NCBI GenBank assembly: GCA_023425865.1
Contig: JAFABV010000048.1
Location: 1 to 52,348 of the forward strand
DNA: 52,348 nt
Source: Bacteroidota bacterium
Lineage (GTDB): Bacteria > Bacteroidota > Bacteroidia > Bacteroidales > Bacteroidaceae
Direction: 5' to 3'
Shown here: in pieces, positions 43,986 through 52,348 of the stretch
How positions within the stretch are numbered: the stretch's first letter is position 1
How the letters are laid out: every line of letters starts with the position of its first letter
Program-made: the position numbers and the translations under genes
The notes under the pieces: model-generated
Told to the model about the DNA's origin: nothing
Database searches by the model: none
Seen by the model: the letters and a program-made list of their open reading frames with translations, nothing else

Positions 43986-45068
43986 TTATTTGTTAGCAAG
44001 AAGTTTCTCATTGAAAAAACGCTGTATCTTGCCACTGATTTGGTCGACATACTCTTTAACATAGTAGGTGCGTATGTGCGTTGCGCCGGGCACAATGAAG
44101 AGTTCCTTGTCGGCTGTAGAGCTCGCCTTGGCAAAGGCTTCTTCCGACATATATCGGCTGTCGGCTTTCTCTCCGGCGATGACCAGCAGGGGCTGGGTAA
44201 TGAGGTCGGCATGGTCGGTAGCGTCCCACGCCATCATGTCCATCAGCGAACTTTTGAGATAGGCACCTGTGGCATGGGGTGTCTTGTGGGTGACGCTATA
44301 ATAAAAGTAGCCTTCACGATAAAGGTCCACCTTTATCTTGCGCGCCTCTTCGGGCGTCATGTTGGCAAAGCCTGCCGGTTGCGGCATTGCCCCCTTGGCC
44401 TCGGCCTGCCGCGCCATACTCACCTCGGCTTGCCGTTCAAAGATATTGTTCATCTGTGTGCGCATATATCCATTGCGTCGCACGTCGCCCGTATTAAACA
44501 GGCTGATGGTAGCCACCGCCTTTATACGCTTGTCTACTTGCGCGGCGGCAAAGGTGTAACCGCCTCCGCCGCAGATGCCCAAGGCTCCCACCCTGTCGGC
44601 GTCTACCCCGGGATAGTTCTGGATAAAGTCCACGGCGCCCATGATGTCGCCCATGCGGTAAAACGGTTTGTCTGTCATACGGGGCTCGCCACCGCTCTCG
44701 CCCTGGAAGCGAGCGTCGAAGGCAAGTGTCACAAAACCAGCCTCAGCCAGCCGCTGGGCATACAGTCCGGCCACCTGGTCTTTGCTGCCCCCGTTGGGAT
44801 GCGCCACCACCACCGCAGGGTATGACGCCCGTGCGTCGTATCCCGCCGGCGTGTAAACGTTGGCTACCACCTTGATTCCCTCCACGGTGTAATTCACTTT
44901 GTGAACATTCACCTTGCCGTCAACGTTGCGGTCGATGGCGTCTTCATAAACGAGCCCTAAGGCGTTGGGGACGAGCGTAGGCCCCTCCTCGCCATACTGT
45001 TGTGCGTTAATACTCATAAACGTCGTTGCTAATAATAAAAATACGGATAATAACTTATTCATCTTCAA
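43986..45068 (-). CDS. exported alpha/beta hydrolase with Cys nucleophile motif (dienelactone-hydrolase-like)
   Basis: 360 residues with a signal peptide (MKMNKLLSVFLLLATTFMSINAQ). The fold starts at VANVYTPAGYDARASYPAVV; the AFDARFQGESGG motif follows. The nucleophile elbow reads ALGICGGGGYTFA with Cys166 where serine hydrolases have Ser, as in dienelactone hydrolases. The His is in VPGATHIRTYYV. The first gene of the four-gene operon; a -7 box lies at 45122-45129. It probably acts on a small ester or lactone in the periplasm. Confidence 0.9.
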   Translation of the reverse strand: MKMNKLLSVFLLLATTFMSINAQQYGEEGPTLVPNALGLVYEDAIDRNVDGKVNVHKVNYTVEGIKVVANVYTPAGYDARASYPAVVVAHPNGGSKDQVAGLYAQRLAEAGFVTLAFDARFQGESGGEPRMTDKPFYRMGDIMGAVDFIQNYPGVDADRVGALGICGGGGYTFAAAQVDKRIKAVATISLFNTGDVRRNGYMRTQMNNIFERQAEVSMARQAEAKGAMPQPAGFANMTPEEARKIKVDLYREGYFYYSVTHKTPHATGAYLKSSLMDMMAWDATDHADLITQPLLVIAGEKADSRYMSEEAFAKASSTADKELFIVPGATHIRTYYVKEYVDQISGKIQRFFNEKLLANK

Positions 45069-45272
45069 TACCTATTGCTTTTAACCCAAATACTGTAAAG
45101 AACGTTTTTCTTCTATGGTGACAAAGTTACCACGAAATATAAGCCCCGCTTTTACGATAATTACGGCAACAATGACACTTTTTGCAGAAAAACAGACACT
45201 ACCGGATTGGTGTGTCTGTTATCGACAGTGTATTATTTAAGTTTACCGCTAAATACTCTTCTGCGTATTAAT
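45069..45272. other. operon promoter region with stem-loop
   Basis: TAACTTTG on the minus strand at 45122-45129 is the -7 box for the hydrolase operon. AACAGACAC (45191-45199) and GTGTCTGTT (45212-45220) are perfect inverted copies about 60 bases upstream of it and could be an operator or a terminator. The TATTAAT target duplication of element copy E begins at 45266. Confidence 0.5.
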
Positions 45273-45995
45273 TACGCGAGGTCGGGATAAAATGAGTAGG
45301 CTAACAGCCGCCATCGGGTGAGCAGGCAGGGCGTGGCCGGGTGGTGACAACGGCACGGCCAAACAGCGCCGCGGTGGGTATGGAATGTGTGGCATTAGCC
45401 AGCGGTCGGGGTATCGCGGCACGTACATGCAAACGCGTATTGAGCAAGTTCACCAATTTGTACCAGGGTATTTTTTTACCAGTAAAGTATGGGTATCTGT
45501 CGTAAACCGCCCAGTAAGCAGGCGTAAACCATGGGGTTAGTCATGATAAACGGTGCAGTTATGAGCCCCAAAGCTGTTGTTTCAACCGCCTTCCGCGCCT
45601 ATGGCAAGGGTGGGCAGGCTAAATGAGAAACCCCAAGTCACTGGATGATTCTATATAGAATGATGATATGGTTTTATATAGAACCATCGGATGGTTTCAT
45701 ATAGAACCATCGAATGGTTTTATATAGAATTATCGGGCTGTAGGGTGCGAACGGTTGGGCGTAGGCATGGAGATGAGGCGACGTGCGGGGTGGTAACTGT
45801 GGCCAAGAAGGTGGCTTGGGCATGAGGGCCCGGAGGGTATGTGGATACTGACACATGGGGCTGAGGCCACGGGGGCAAGCCGCACTGGCTGTGCAACGAC
45901 ACAGGAGAGGTGATAGCATTCTGTTTTACAAGGCAAATGTTGATAACAGTGATAACCGAGAACTGCTTGCATGCTCATCTTATCCCGAACTCGCG
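45273..45995 (-). mobile_element. MITE-like element, copy E (full, 723 bp, inverted)
   Basis: The complete element in the opposite orientation to copies B and D. Ends TACGCGAGGTCGGGATAAAA and CTTATCCCGAACTCGCG are inverted, and the insertion is flanked by the 7-bp direct repeat TATTAAT (45266-45272 and 45996-46002). It contains the four 23-bp units and a version of the small frame with an early stop (MECVALASGRGIAARTCKRV onward, plus strand). The right-hand duplication contains the stop codon of the neighbouring repeat-protein gene. Confidence 0.88.
45644..45735 (-). repeat. four 23-bp palindromic minisatellite units (copy E)
   Basis: Four 23-bp units at 45644, 45667, 45690 and 45713, the reverse complement of those in copies B and D. 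Unit count matches the other copies. Confidence 0.85.
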
Positions 45996-45997
45996 TA

Positions 45998-46465
45998 TTA
46001 ATGATCAGTTTCCGTATGATTTCTGTCAAGGTTCTTGGAGGATTTCTTTTTGAATATAGATTTGAGAGCTTGCCATAATCCCTTATGATGGGCAACTGTA
46101 GTGTTATTCCCGTTTGTTATGGCTGTAGAGTGAGTCCCGTCCGGATTGACTATCGTTGTGAGGTCTCCATTCGTTATTACCGTGGAGTGTGTAGCGTCAG
46201 GATTGACGACAGTGGAGACGTTTCCATTATTGACTACGACGGTGTGAGTCCCATCTGGATTGACTATCGTTGTGATGTCTCCATTCCTTATTGCTGTGGA
46301 GTGCGTAGCGTCAGGATTGACGACAGTGGAGACATTGCCATTATTGACAACGACGGTGTGAGTCCCATCTGGATTGACCACTACAGTATGCTGTGCGTAT
46401 GCAGATAAGCCTAAAAAAGATAGAAGGCATATCAATGCGCGTTTTATCATAGCAGTTGTTGTCAT
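45998..46465 (-). CDS. secreted protein with five 19-residue NPDGTH repeats
   Basis: 155 residues: a signal peptide (TAMIKRALICLLSFLGLSAYAQ) followed by five 19-residue units of the form TVVNPDATHSTAIRNGDIT or TIVNPDGTHTVVVNNGNVS, alternating between the two types. A basic C-terminal tail (KSIFKKKSSKNLDRNH) follows. The regular Asn-Gly and Asp-Gly turns and alternating Val/Thr strands suggest a beta-solenoid. At DNA level the unit is 57 bp with a 114-bp higher-order repeat. Starts at 46465 or 46450 are both possible. The stop codon TAA is within the target duplication of element copy E. No family is recognised. Confidence 0.8.
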   Translation of the reverse strand: MTTTAMIKRALICLLSFLGLSAYAQHTVVVNPDGTHTVVVNNGNVSTVVNPDATHSTAIRNGDITTIVNPDGTHTVVVNNGNVSTVVNPDATHSTVITNGDLTTIVNPDGTHSTAITNGNNTTVAHHKGLWQALKSIFKKKSSKNLDRNHTETDH

Positions 46466-46615
46466 TTCAAGTTTCTTTGAATATTGGTGAATGTTTTTGA
46501 TGATGTAGTCATAGATCGATACCATCCCTGATAACACGAAGAGAGTAAAAGAAGAGGAGACTATTTTGACACACCACCCGTAAGGGTATGGACAAGAAAT
46601 CAAAGCCCAATCCTA

Positions 46616-47755
46616 TCATAGTTTAATGTATATATGCTTCTTATAAAGGTAATATCCCAAGCACCAGTTGATGCCCACAAAGGCTACGGCCCACGCCAGC
46701 GCGGCCGCCTTGGCACCCAGCCAAGGCTCCATGAAGCCGTATACCACGTGCTGGATGGTGGTGCCCCCCACAAGGGGAAGAATGCTCAGGGGGATAAGCA
46801 TCACGTCTGCCAACACATACAGGGCCAGCGGATTGACGCCAAACACTTCAAAAAAGCGGAGCGAGGCATCACGGTGCCCATGCTTGTCGATGCCCCAAGT
46901 GAGGAGTGCCAACAGCAACGAGGCAAAGCCGCAGCATACCATGGAGAAGGTAGGGGTCCAGAGCTTCTTGCTGATGGGGCAGGCATAGGAGAGCAGGAAG
47001 CCCGCCATGACCAACACGGCACCATAAACAAAAAAGCGTTCGATCTTGTCGTTGAGATTGTCAATGTTCATCACCACCCTACCGATGTGAAATCCGATGA
47101 GCACATGGGCCAGGGCGGGCAGGGTGCTGAGCAAGCCCTCGGGGTCGGGGCTCTCCCACCGATACACGTGGCCATGCCCCAGCACGAGGTCGTCGACCAC
47201 GGCCAAGATGTTGCTGGCATCGTGGGCATAGCCGTTGGTGGCCTCAAGCAGCGCGTAATAGCCCACGAATATCAACGCGATGAGCCAGGGTATGTACCGA
47301 TGTCTCACCGTCAGGGCGATGGCCGCGGCCAGTCCGTAGCAAATGCCAAGTCGTGGCAAGACACCTAACAGCCGCAGATGGTCAAAGGTATTGACCGAGA
47401 CCCACAACCGCTCACCAATGGGCATCAGGGCATGCTCCTGACTGACCATGCCACGCACGAAACCGAAAGTCCAGGCGATGGCAAGGCCTATGAGCCATAG
47501 CAAAGCGGCACGCTTAAGCACCTTGCGGGCGCAGGGCCACGACCAACGGAAATCGAACTTACGAAGCGAGAGATACGTGGTGATGCCCATGATGAACATG
47601 AAGAAGGGAAACACCAAGTCGGTGGGCGTCAGTCCAAACCACTCGGCATGTTCTAAGGGGGCATAGACGGTGCCCCCACCCGGATTGTTGACGAGTATCA
47701 TCCCCGCGATGGTCATGCCCCGAAGGATGTCTACCGACTGTATTCGTTGCAGCAT
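46616..47755 (-). CDS. HGSNAT-like/DUF5009 membrane acetyltransferase
   Basis: A 379-residue membrane protein with about ten helices. The start MLQRIQSVDILRGMTIAGMILVNNPGG matches the heparan-alpha-glucosaminide N-acetyltransferase-like (DUF5009) family, with the conserved Asp-x-x-Arg-Gly in the first helix and HAEWFGLTPTDLVFPFFMF. These enzymes transfer acetyl groups across the membrane to amino sugars. It is 8 bases downstream of the NamZ-type gene, so acetylation of glucosamine or muramic acid residues from peptidoglycan is a reasonable inference. Confidence 0.88.
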   Translation of the reverse strand: MLQRIQSVDILRGMTIAGMILVNNPGGGTVYAPLEHAEWFGLTPTDLVFPFFMFIMGITTYLSLRKFDFRWSWPCARKVLKRAALLWLIGLAIAWTFGFVRGMVSQEHALMPIGERLWVSVNTFDHLRLLGVLPRLGICYGLAAAIALTVRHRYIPWLIALIFVGYYALLEATNGYAHDASNILAVVDDLVLGHGHVYRWESPDPEGLLSTLPALAHVLIGFHIGRVVMNIDNLNDKIERFFVYGAVLVMAGFLLSYACPISKKLWTPTFSMVCCGFASLLLALLTWGIDKHGHRDASLRFFEVFGVNPLALYVLADVMLIPLSILPLVGGTTIQHVVYGFMEPWLGAKAAALAWAVAFVGINWCLGYYLYKKHIYIKL

Positions 47756-47763
47756 ACGACGTG

Positions 47764-48993
47764 TTATTTGTAAAGATAATATTTCTTGGAGAGTCGCTTA
47801 AAGGCTTCCACATCCTTGTCCCAGTAGGGTTTCACATCTGACCAGAGATGCCGCTTGCCAAAGAGTCGGCGTATCTCTTTTGAGCCGCACACCTTGTCTA
47901 TCATGCTCTTGCGGTTGTCTGACGCCTGCTCCAGGAGCTGATGGTCGGGATAGAGACGGTAAAGCTCCTGCAAAACATAGAACTGTATGTCGCACAGTCG
48001 GGCCTTGCGGTAGTCGGTGAGATAAATCTGCACACCTTGTAGCTCGCTGCCTTTGCCGTAGGCATAATATGGCGAATAATAGATGGGACGAAACATCACG
48101 CCCGGCAAACGCAGCGCATTCAGGGCGTCGGCCAACTCAGGAGCCTTGATCCAAGGCGCGCCGATGAGCTGGAAAGGCATTGTGTAGCCCACGCCGACAG
48201 ACAGACTGTCGAGCTCACCGACAATGCCGGTCATGGGATAATACACAGAGGTGATGGCGTGTGGAATATGCGGCGACGAGAGCACCCACTTCAGTCCGGT
48301 GTCCTCATAGGTCATACGGCGCTTCCAACCTTTCATCTTCACCACCGTGAGGTCGCACTTGCCCCCGCCGTGAAGTCCCTCACCGTTGAGCAGCAAGGCC
48401 ACTTCGCCAGGCGTCAGTCCGTAGATGTAAGGTATCTTGAACTGGCTCACAAACGACACGCAGTCGTCTTCCACCAGGTTTCCTTCCACTTTCTCTCCAC
48501 CCAGCGGATTGGGGCGGTCGAGCACCACCACCTTGATGTGATTCTCGGCAGCGGCTTTGAGCAGATTGCCCAAGGTGCTGACATAGGTAAACGAGCGACA
48601 GCCGATGTCCTGGATGTCGTACACCAGCACATCGATGCCTTGCAGCATCTCCTTAGACGGCGTGCGATTCTTACCGTAAAGCGAGTACACCTTCAGCCCG
48701 GTGGTCGGGTCAATGTCGTTGCCGACGGCCGAGCCGGCATGCGCGCTACCCCTGACCCCATGCTCCGGACCGAAGAGGGCCACCAGGTTCACGTTCTTGG
48801 CACGGTGCAAGAGGTCGATGTCTGACACCAGGTTATTGTCCACGCCCGTAGGGTTGGTCACCAGTCCTACGCGCTTGCCCTCAAGCATCTTGAAGCCTTG
48901 ACGTTTCAGCATCTCTATGCCTGTGACCACTTTTTGAGCCGCCATGCTGCCTGCAAGCAAACAGCAAGCTATCGTTGCGATCAGTCTGTTCAT
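47764..48993 (-). CDS. namZ: DUF1343 exo-beta-N-acetylmuramidase, NamZ-like
   Basis: 409 residues with a signal peptide (MNRLIATIACCLLAGSMAAQ) and the DUF1343 domain: GKRVGLVTNPTGVD, ALFGPEHGVRG, VYSLYGKNR, VLVYDIQDIGCRSFTYVST and LDRPNPLGG. NamZ of Bacillus subtilis and related Bacteroidetes proteins (GH171) release N-acetylmuramic acid from the non-reducing ends of peptidoglycan fragments, outside the cytoplasm. Neighbours are an amidase-type gene upstream (124 bases) and the HGSNAT-like gene downstream (8 bases), forming a peptidoglycan-salvage operon. Confidence 0.9.
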   Translation of the reverse strand: MNRLIATIACCLLAGSMAAQKVVTGIEMLKRQGFKMLEGKRVGLVTNPTGVDNNLVSDIDLLHRAKNVNLVALFGPEHGVRGSAHAGSAVGNDIDPTTGLKVYSLYGKNRTPSKEMLQGIDVLVYDIQDIGCRSFTYVSTLGNLLKAAAENHIKVVVLDRPNPLGGEKVEGNLVEDDCVSFVSQFKIPYIYGLTPGEVALLLNGEGLHGGGKCDLTVVKMKGWKRRMTYEDTGLKWVLSSPHIPHAITSVYYPMTGIVGELDSLSVGVGYTMPFQLIGAPWIKAPELADALNALRLPGVMFRPIYYSPYYAYGKGSELQGVQIYLTDYRKARLCDIQFYVLQELYRLYPDHQLLEQASDNRKSMIDKVCGSKEIRRLFGKRHLWSDVKPYWDKDVEAFKRLSKKYYLYK

Positions 48994-49117
48994 ATCTCTG
49001 CGTGTTAAGTTATGTCTGTCATATTGTTGTTAAGCTACCGCAAGTTCTCCTACTGCGTTCCTTCTACCATTTGCCCCCGAATCGCGGACAACAGAATAGA
49101 GAAAAGGAACTCCTCCC
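48994..49117. other. gap between amidase and NamZ genes
   Basis: 124 bases, with no clear terminator or -7 box; the two genes are probably co-transcribed. Confidence 0.4.
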
Positions 49118-52100
49118 CTACTCCGTGAGAAACCGGAGTATCTGCTCCATCAGCCTGTCTCTCACCGCCTCGCCCTTGAGCGATTCGAATGGTATGGCCA
49201 GCACCACGGTGCGCCATCGGTCGGTGGCGTTACCACCGAAAACGATGCCTGCGCTCATGTTGCTGTCGGGGTAACGGAAGGCTGTATAGGCCGCCGAGTC
49301 TGTGGGGACAATGGCGTCAGGCGACTCCACCGCATAGCTGTCCTCGTTGGGCTGATGGTAATAGCTGATGTGCGTGCGCTCCGATGCGAGCGGCGAAACG
49401 ACGTATGCCACCTCTCCCGTGGCGCAAGCGCGGTCGGCCCTCCACTTGTATTTCAAGATATTCTCGGCAAACTGCCGGTCGGAGGCAAGCGTTGGTGTCA
49501 GCGGATTCTGCCATAAGTCGGTGCCCACATAGGCTCCGGAGACAAACACCCGGCCGCCTGCCCTACAGAAACCGGTGAGCAATGCCTGCGTCACCTCATC
49601 GAAAGTCTTGAATTGCAACGGCCGAATACCCGGACGGCCATACTTGCTCTGCTTCTGCTTGCCAAGGATCAGGTCGATGGCCGAGTAGCCTTCGGGAGTG
49701 ACGGCCGACAGCTCCGCCGCCGCGGCAAGCACGCCGCCCTCGGCAGACAATGCCGAACGGCTTACCGACACAAAACTGAACCCTGCCTTCAGCAGCGAGC
49801 GGCCATGCAGCGCGGGATAGTCGAACGTGTTGCCCGCGACAACTATTTTCTCTTGGTCGGCATAGCTGTCGCCAAAACCAGAGGCATCGTCGTCGGTCCA
49901 AGGAATGGCACGCCTAAACTCCTTCATCTTGCCCACATAGGAAATCATCGACCCATCGGGCACGCCATTATCGCTGTCGGACAAGAAGCCGGCAAGCTCA
50001 TCGTCGGACGAGCGGAAGTCGTCGGGGGCACTCACACGGTCGAACCCGTTGATGATAAGCACCGGCTGTCGCGCCGAGCCGTTCCTTATGCCCACGGAAA
50101 GCGTCTCCGAGGGGAAGCTCTCACCGCCCCGGTTCACCGCCGTGACCTTGAAGCTGACCACGGAGTCGGCGGGAATGGCGCAGACAAATGAAGTGGATTT
50201 CACCACCGTACCATTGTCGAAGTCGCCGCTGCCGATACGCTTGTAGACCACATAGCGTTCGGGCACTGCCGTGGGCTCTATCGTGTCGGTCACCGCGCGC
50301 CAGCTGAGCACGGCCCGATGTTTCTTGTCGAGCAAGACAGAGAAGCCATCGACGGGCAACGGTTGCACCACATAGTCGTAGCCGTAAGCATCGCTGAGGT
50401 AGCGGAGCATGCCTTTATATATGGCCCTGCTCACCATGAACCGGAAACGAGGGTCGAGTCCGAAGCGCATGTCAGCAAAGTTATGGTGCGACATCAGCTC
50501 AAGCAGCATGGCGGGCACACGCGGCGTCCACGCCTCATAATAGCGTTGGTTCCACATGCCACGACGCGTCCACCGAGGCTCTGCGCTACGCCTGATGTCG
50601 TTGATAATGCTTGAGACCACCAGGTCGCACAGGTCGCGGTTGGCATCACGAGAGCTGCCATCGGCATACTTTCCGCCATACTGGCTCGTCTGGTAGATGC
50701 CTAAGGTGCCGATGATGGAGTCGCCCCGAACGGTGCCTGCGTCGGTATGAAACGCAAACGACAGGTCGATGGGAATGTTCAGGCCCCGCGTATCGGGGCA
50801 GGCCCTGGTGCCCCCTGCCAAATAGTTGACCCATACGCCCCGACTCTTGAAATCGTCTGTGTAATCGTTCTTGCCCCTGCTGGGCGAATAGACGCTGTCA
50901 GGAATACCGGCCCACTGCATATAATAACGTGCGCCCTCAAGATAACGCGGATAGCCGCTGGTCTCGGGCTGAAAGTCGAGCCGCGGCTGCCACTCACTGC
51001 GCGCGTACAGCGGAGCGTCGCCCTTCCCCTTGGTGTAGGCCGATATGCTGTCAGGATCAGCCGCCCGGGCGATGTTGCCCATGCCTCCCCCAAACCTCAC
51101 GGCGTCGGCCGTGACCACCGTCTGCGCGTCCTTGCCGATGTTGGTCAGTTCCACACGCCCCTCAGTGCCTTGGGCAAAAGCAAAAGTTCCCAGATAGATC
51201 CAGGTGCCGCCACCCATCCGCTGATTGACGGCGAAGGTGGTTTTCCCGCCTTTGTGATAGACGGTGTAAAGGGCCTCCTCCGTACTGTTGGGCAGTGTCT
51301 TGTATGCGACATACACGGCATACCTCCGCTCCACAGGTATGCGGGGCGTCCAGGTCACCATGCTGGCCTCCTTGGCCCGCTTCACGGTGCGGGCCACACG
51401 ATAGGTGCCGTCCTTAAAAGGGTTCTCAAAGCCGGTATAAACAGCATGTGTATAAGCAAAGCCCTCGCCGTCGCCCCCGCTCCAAGCCTGCGTGCCGTTG
51501 GTCTCGCGATAAGGCGATTGGGCCAACTGTCCATCGTTGTCTACAATCACCTCGTAGGGATTGGCGTCGCGTTCGCGGGGAGTCATTACCACCGCACCCG
51601 CATGCTCAAGCATGGGGATGAGGTAAGGGAGTACGAAGCTCTGCGTGAACTTATCCTCGACAGTGCCGAAGAGGCGTGCCCGCTGCCACTCCCACCGGTT
51701 GTAGGCTGGCTCAAAATACTTGCCGTGGCTCTGCCAAAGGGCGATGTGGCGACCCGCCAAGCCGTTGGTAGGCGTATAAGGTGCTGCCACCCTGCGCACC
51801 AACGGAAGCCCCGCCGTCTGGGTGAACGCGCTACGACGTCTCTCCTTTGGCATGAGGCTGCGGGGGATGAGCGTCGAGATTTCGTGTTGGGCCACCATCA
51901 CGCGGAGCGGCCGACTCCTGAACCGCTCGGGCAAATTGCTTTTCACAGAAGACACTATCCGCGCGCAATTGTCCTCACGTATGGGTATGTCATTGAGCCC
52001 ATCGTTGAGATAGACGGTCAATGTGTCGCGCGCAAGAGCTACGGAGTCTACGGCTATACGGCCTGTACGGATGCCCAGGGTGTAGTCTTTCAATGCCACG

Positions 52101-52198
52101 GCCACTGCGGCGCGCTCCTCCTCACTCAGGGTCTGGGCATAGCCCCGCAGAGAAGCCAGTATGGCCAAGCATACCAATCCTATTAGTTTTCTTCTCAT
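49118..52198 (-). CDS. N-acetylmuramoyl-L-alanine amidase with golvesin-like domain
   Basis: 1026 residues with a signal peptide (MRRKLIGLVCLAILASLRGYAQ). An amidase_3-type Zn site is split: the first His is in HIALWQSHGKYFE with a Glu in YNRWEWQRARLF, another His in LSFAFHTDAGTV and the catalytic Glu in MLLELMSHHNFADM. A golvesin-C-terminal-like beta domain (VERRYAVYVAYKTLPNSTEE) is inserted between them. A fibronectin-III-like domain (VLSWRAVTDTIEP) and a C-terminal domain with GFCRAGGRVFVSGAYVGTDL follow. It removes stem peptides from peptidoglycan strands or fragments in the periplasm or at the surface. The frame is open to 52336, but the signal peptide sets 52198. First gene of the salvage operon. 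Confidence 0.85.
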   Translation of the reverse strand: MRRKLIGLVCLAILASLRGYAQTLSEEERAAVAVALKDYTLGIRTGRIAVDSVALARDTLTVYLNDGLNDIPIREDNCARIVSSVKSNLPERFRSRPLRVMVAQHEISTLIPRSLMPKERRRSAFTQTAGLPLVRRVAAPYTPTNGLAGRHIALWQSHGKYFEPAYNRWEWQRARLFGTVEDKFTQSFVLPYLIPMLEHAGAVVMTPRERDANPYEVIVDNDGQLAQSPYRETNGTQAWSGGDGEGFAYTHAVYTGFENPFKDGTYRVARTVKRAKEASMVTWTPRIPVERRYAVYVAYKTLPNSTEEALYTVYHKGGKTTFAVNQRMGGGTWIYLGTFAFAQGTEGRVELTNIGKDAQTVVTADAVRFGGGMGNIARAADPDSISAYTKGKGDAPLYARSEWQPRLDFQPETSGYPRYLEGARYYMQWAGIPDSVYSPSRGKNDYTDDFKSRGVWVNYLAGGTRACPDTRGLNIPIDLSFAFHTDAGTVRGDSIIGTLGIYQTSQYGGKYADGSSRDANRDLCDLVVSSIINDIRRSAEPRWTRRGMWNQRYYEAWTPRVPAMLLELMSHHNFADMRFGLDPRFRFMVSRAIYKGMLRYLSDAYGYDYVVQPLPVDGFSVLLDKKHRAVLSWRAVTDTIEPTAVPERYVVYKRIGSGDFDNGTVVKSTSFVCAIPADSVVSFKVTAVNRGGESFPSETLSVGIRNGSARQPVLIINGFDRVSAPDDFRSSDDELAGFLSDSDNGVPDGSMISYVGKMKEFRRAIPWTDDDASGFGDSYADQEKIVVAGNTFDYPALHGRSLLKAGFSFVSVSRSALSAEGGVLAAAAELSAVTPEGYSAIDLILGKQKQSKYGRPGIRPLQFKTFDEVTQALLTGFCRAGGRVFVSGAYVGTDLWQNPLTPTLASDRQFAENILKYKWRADRACATGEVAYVVSPLASERTHISYYHQPNEDSYAVESPDAIVPTDSAAYTAFRYPDSNMSAGIVFGGNATDRWRTVVLAIPFESLKGEAVRDRLMEQILRFLTE

Positions 52199-52348
52199 TT
52201 CATCAGGAACATTGACACCAACATAATAGAGTAGATGTGGGGATTTCTCCCCAGCACCTCTCATTGCACCGTACGTACGGGTCTCGTATACGGCGCTACA
52301 TACATATAGGAGTACGCAAACTCTGATACAAAGCATAAGGGTCGACCA

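Noticed and set aside
50747..52186. 479-codon plus-strand frame
   Set aside because: Shadow of the amidase gene on the minus strand; its translation is rich in Arg/His/Val in the manner of antisense frames.

Overview
The window looks like a chromosomal segment from a Bacteroidales bacterium, most likely Prevotellaceae. The grounds are a SusC/SusD pair, DUF4374 and DUF1343 proteins, many lipoproteins with a Cys lipobox, moderate GC, and Bacteroidetes-type -7 boxes (TAnnTTTG) in front of many genes. No rRNA, tRNA, CRISPR array or phage gene was seen. The species call is inference.

Layout. (1) 1-1560: tail of a mobile-element end, an AT-rich acyltransferase and gene debris. (2) 1565-9988, minus strand: SusC, SusD, a surface lipoprotein and a GHL10 (DigH-like) glycosidase, a PUL-type operon. 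(3) 10225-11131: a relic and a full copy of a roughly 720-bp repeat element. (4) 11243-15689: cupin/CMD protein, iron alcohol dehydrogenase, flavodoxin and NTF2-like protein, with a divergent AraC regulator. (5) 15995-21033: thioredoxin-fold protein, then a minus-strand operon of exported nitroreductase, TonB receptor and DUF4374 lipoprotein that resembles the xenosiderophore system XusA/XusB. (6) 21112-24849: truncated element copy, gene debris and a PLD-helicase-DUF3427 protein. (7) 25303-40405: small redox and detoxification genes (VOC, two SDRs, flavin reductase, tautomerase, hydrolase, FMN reductase) interleaved with five more AraC regulators, a CNNM transporter and a second full element copy. 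(8) 40590-45068, minus strand: operon of alpha/beta hydrolase, aldo/keto reductase, an esterase-bicupin fusion and a truncated RibD-C protein. (9) 45273-46465: third full element copy abutting a gene for a secreted 19-residue-repeat protein. (10) 46616-52198, minus strand: HGSNAT-like acetyltransferase, NamZ-type muramidase and a large amidase/golvesin protein, a likely peptidoglycan salvage cluster.

Themes. Both ends of the window carry genes that can be read as peptidoglycan-fragment capture and degradation (GHL10/SusCD on the left; NamZ, amidase and amino-sugar acetyltransferase on the right). The middle is an AraC-rich redox island. The most distinctive feature is a family of elements of about 720 bp (three full copies of 720, 724 and 723 bp, one truncated copy, and end relics). 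All full copies share terminal inverted repeats (ACGCGAGTTCGGGATAAG), 6-7 bp AT-rich target duplications and an internal array of four palindromic 23-bp units, plus a decaying small reading frame. They encode no transposase, so they behave like MITEs carrying a minisatellite.
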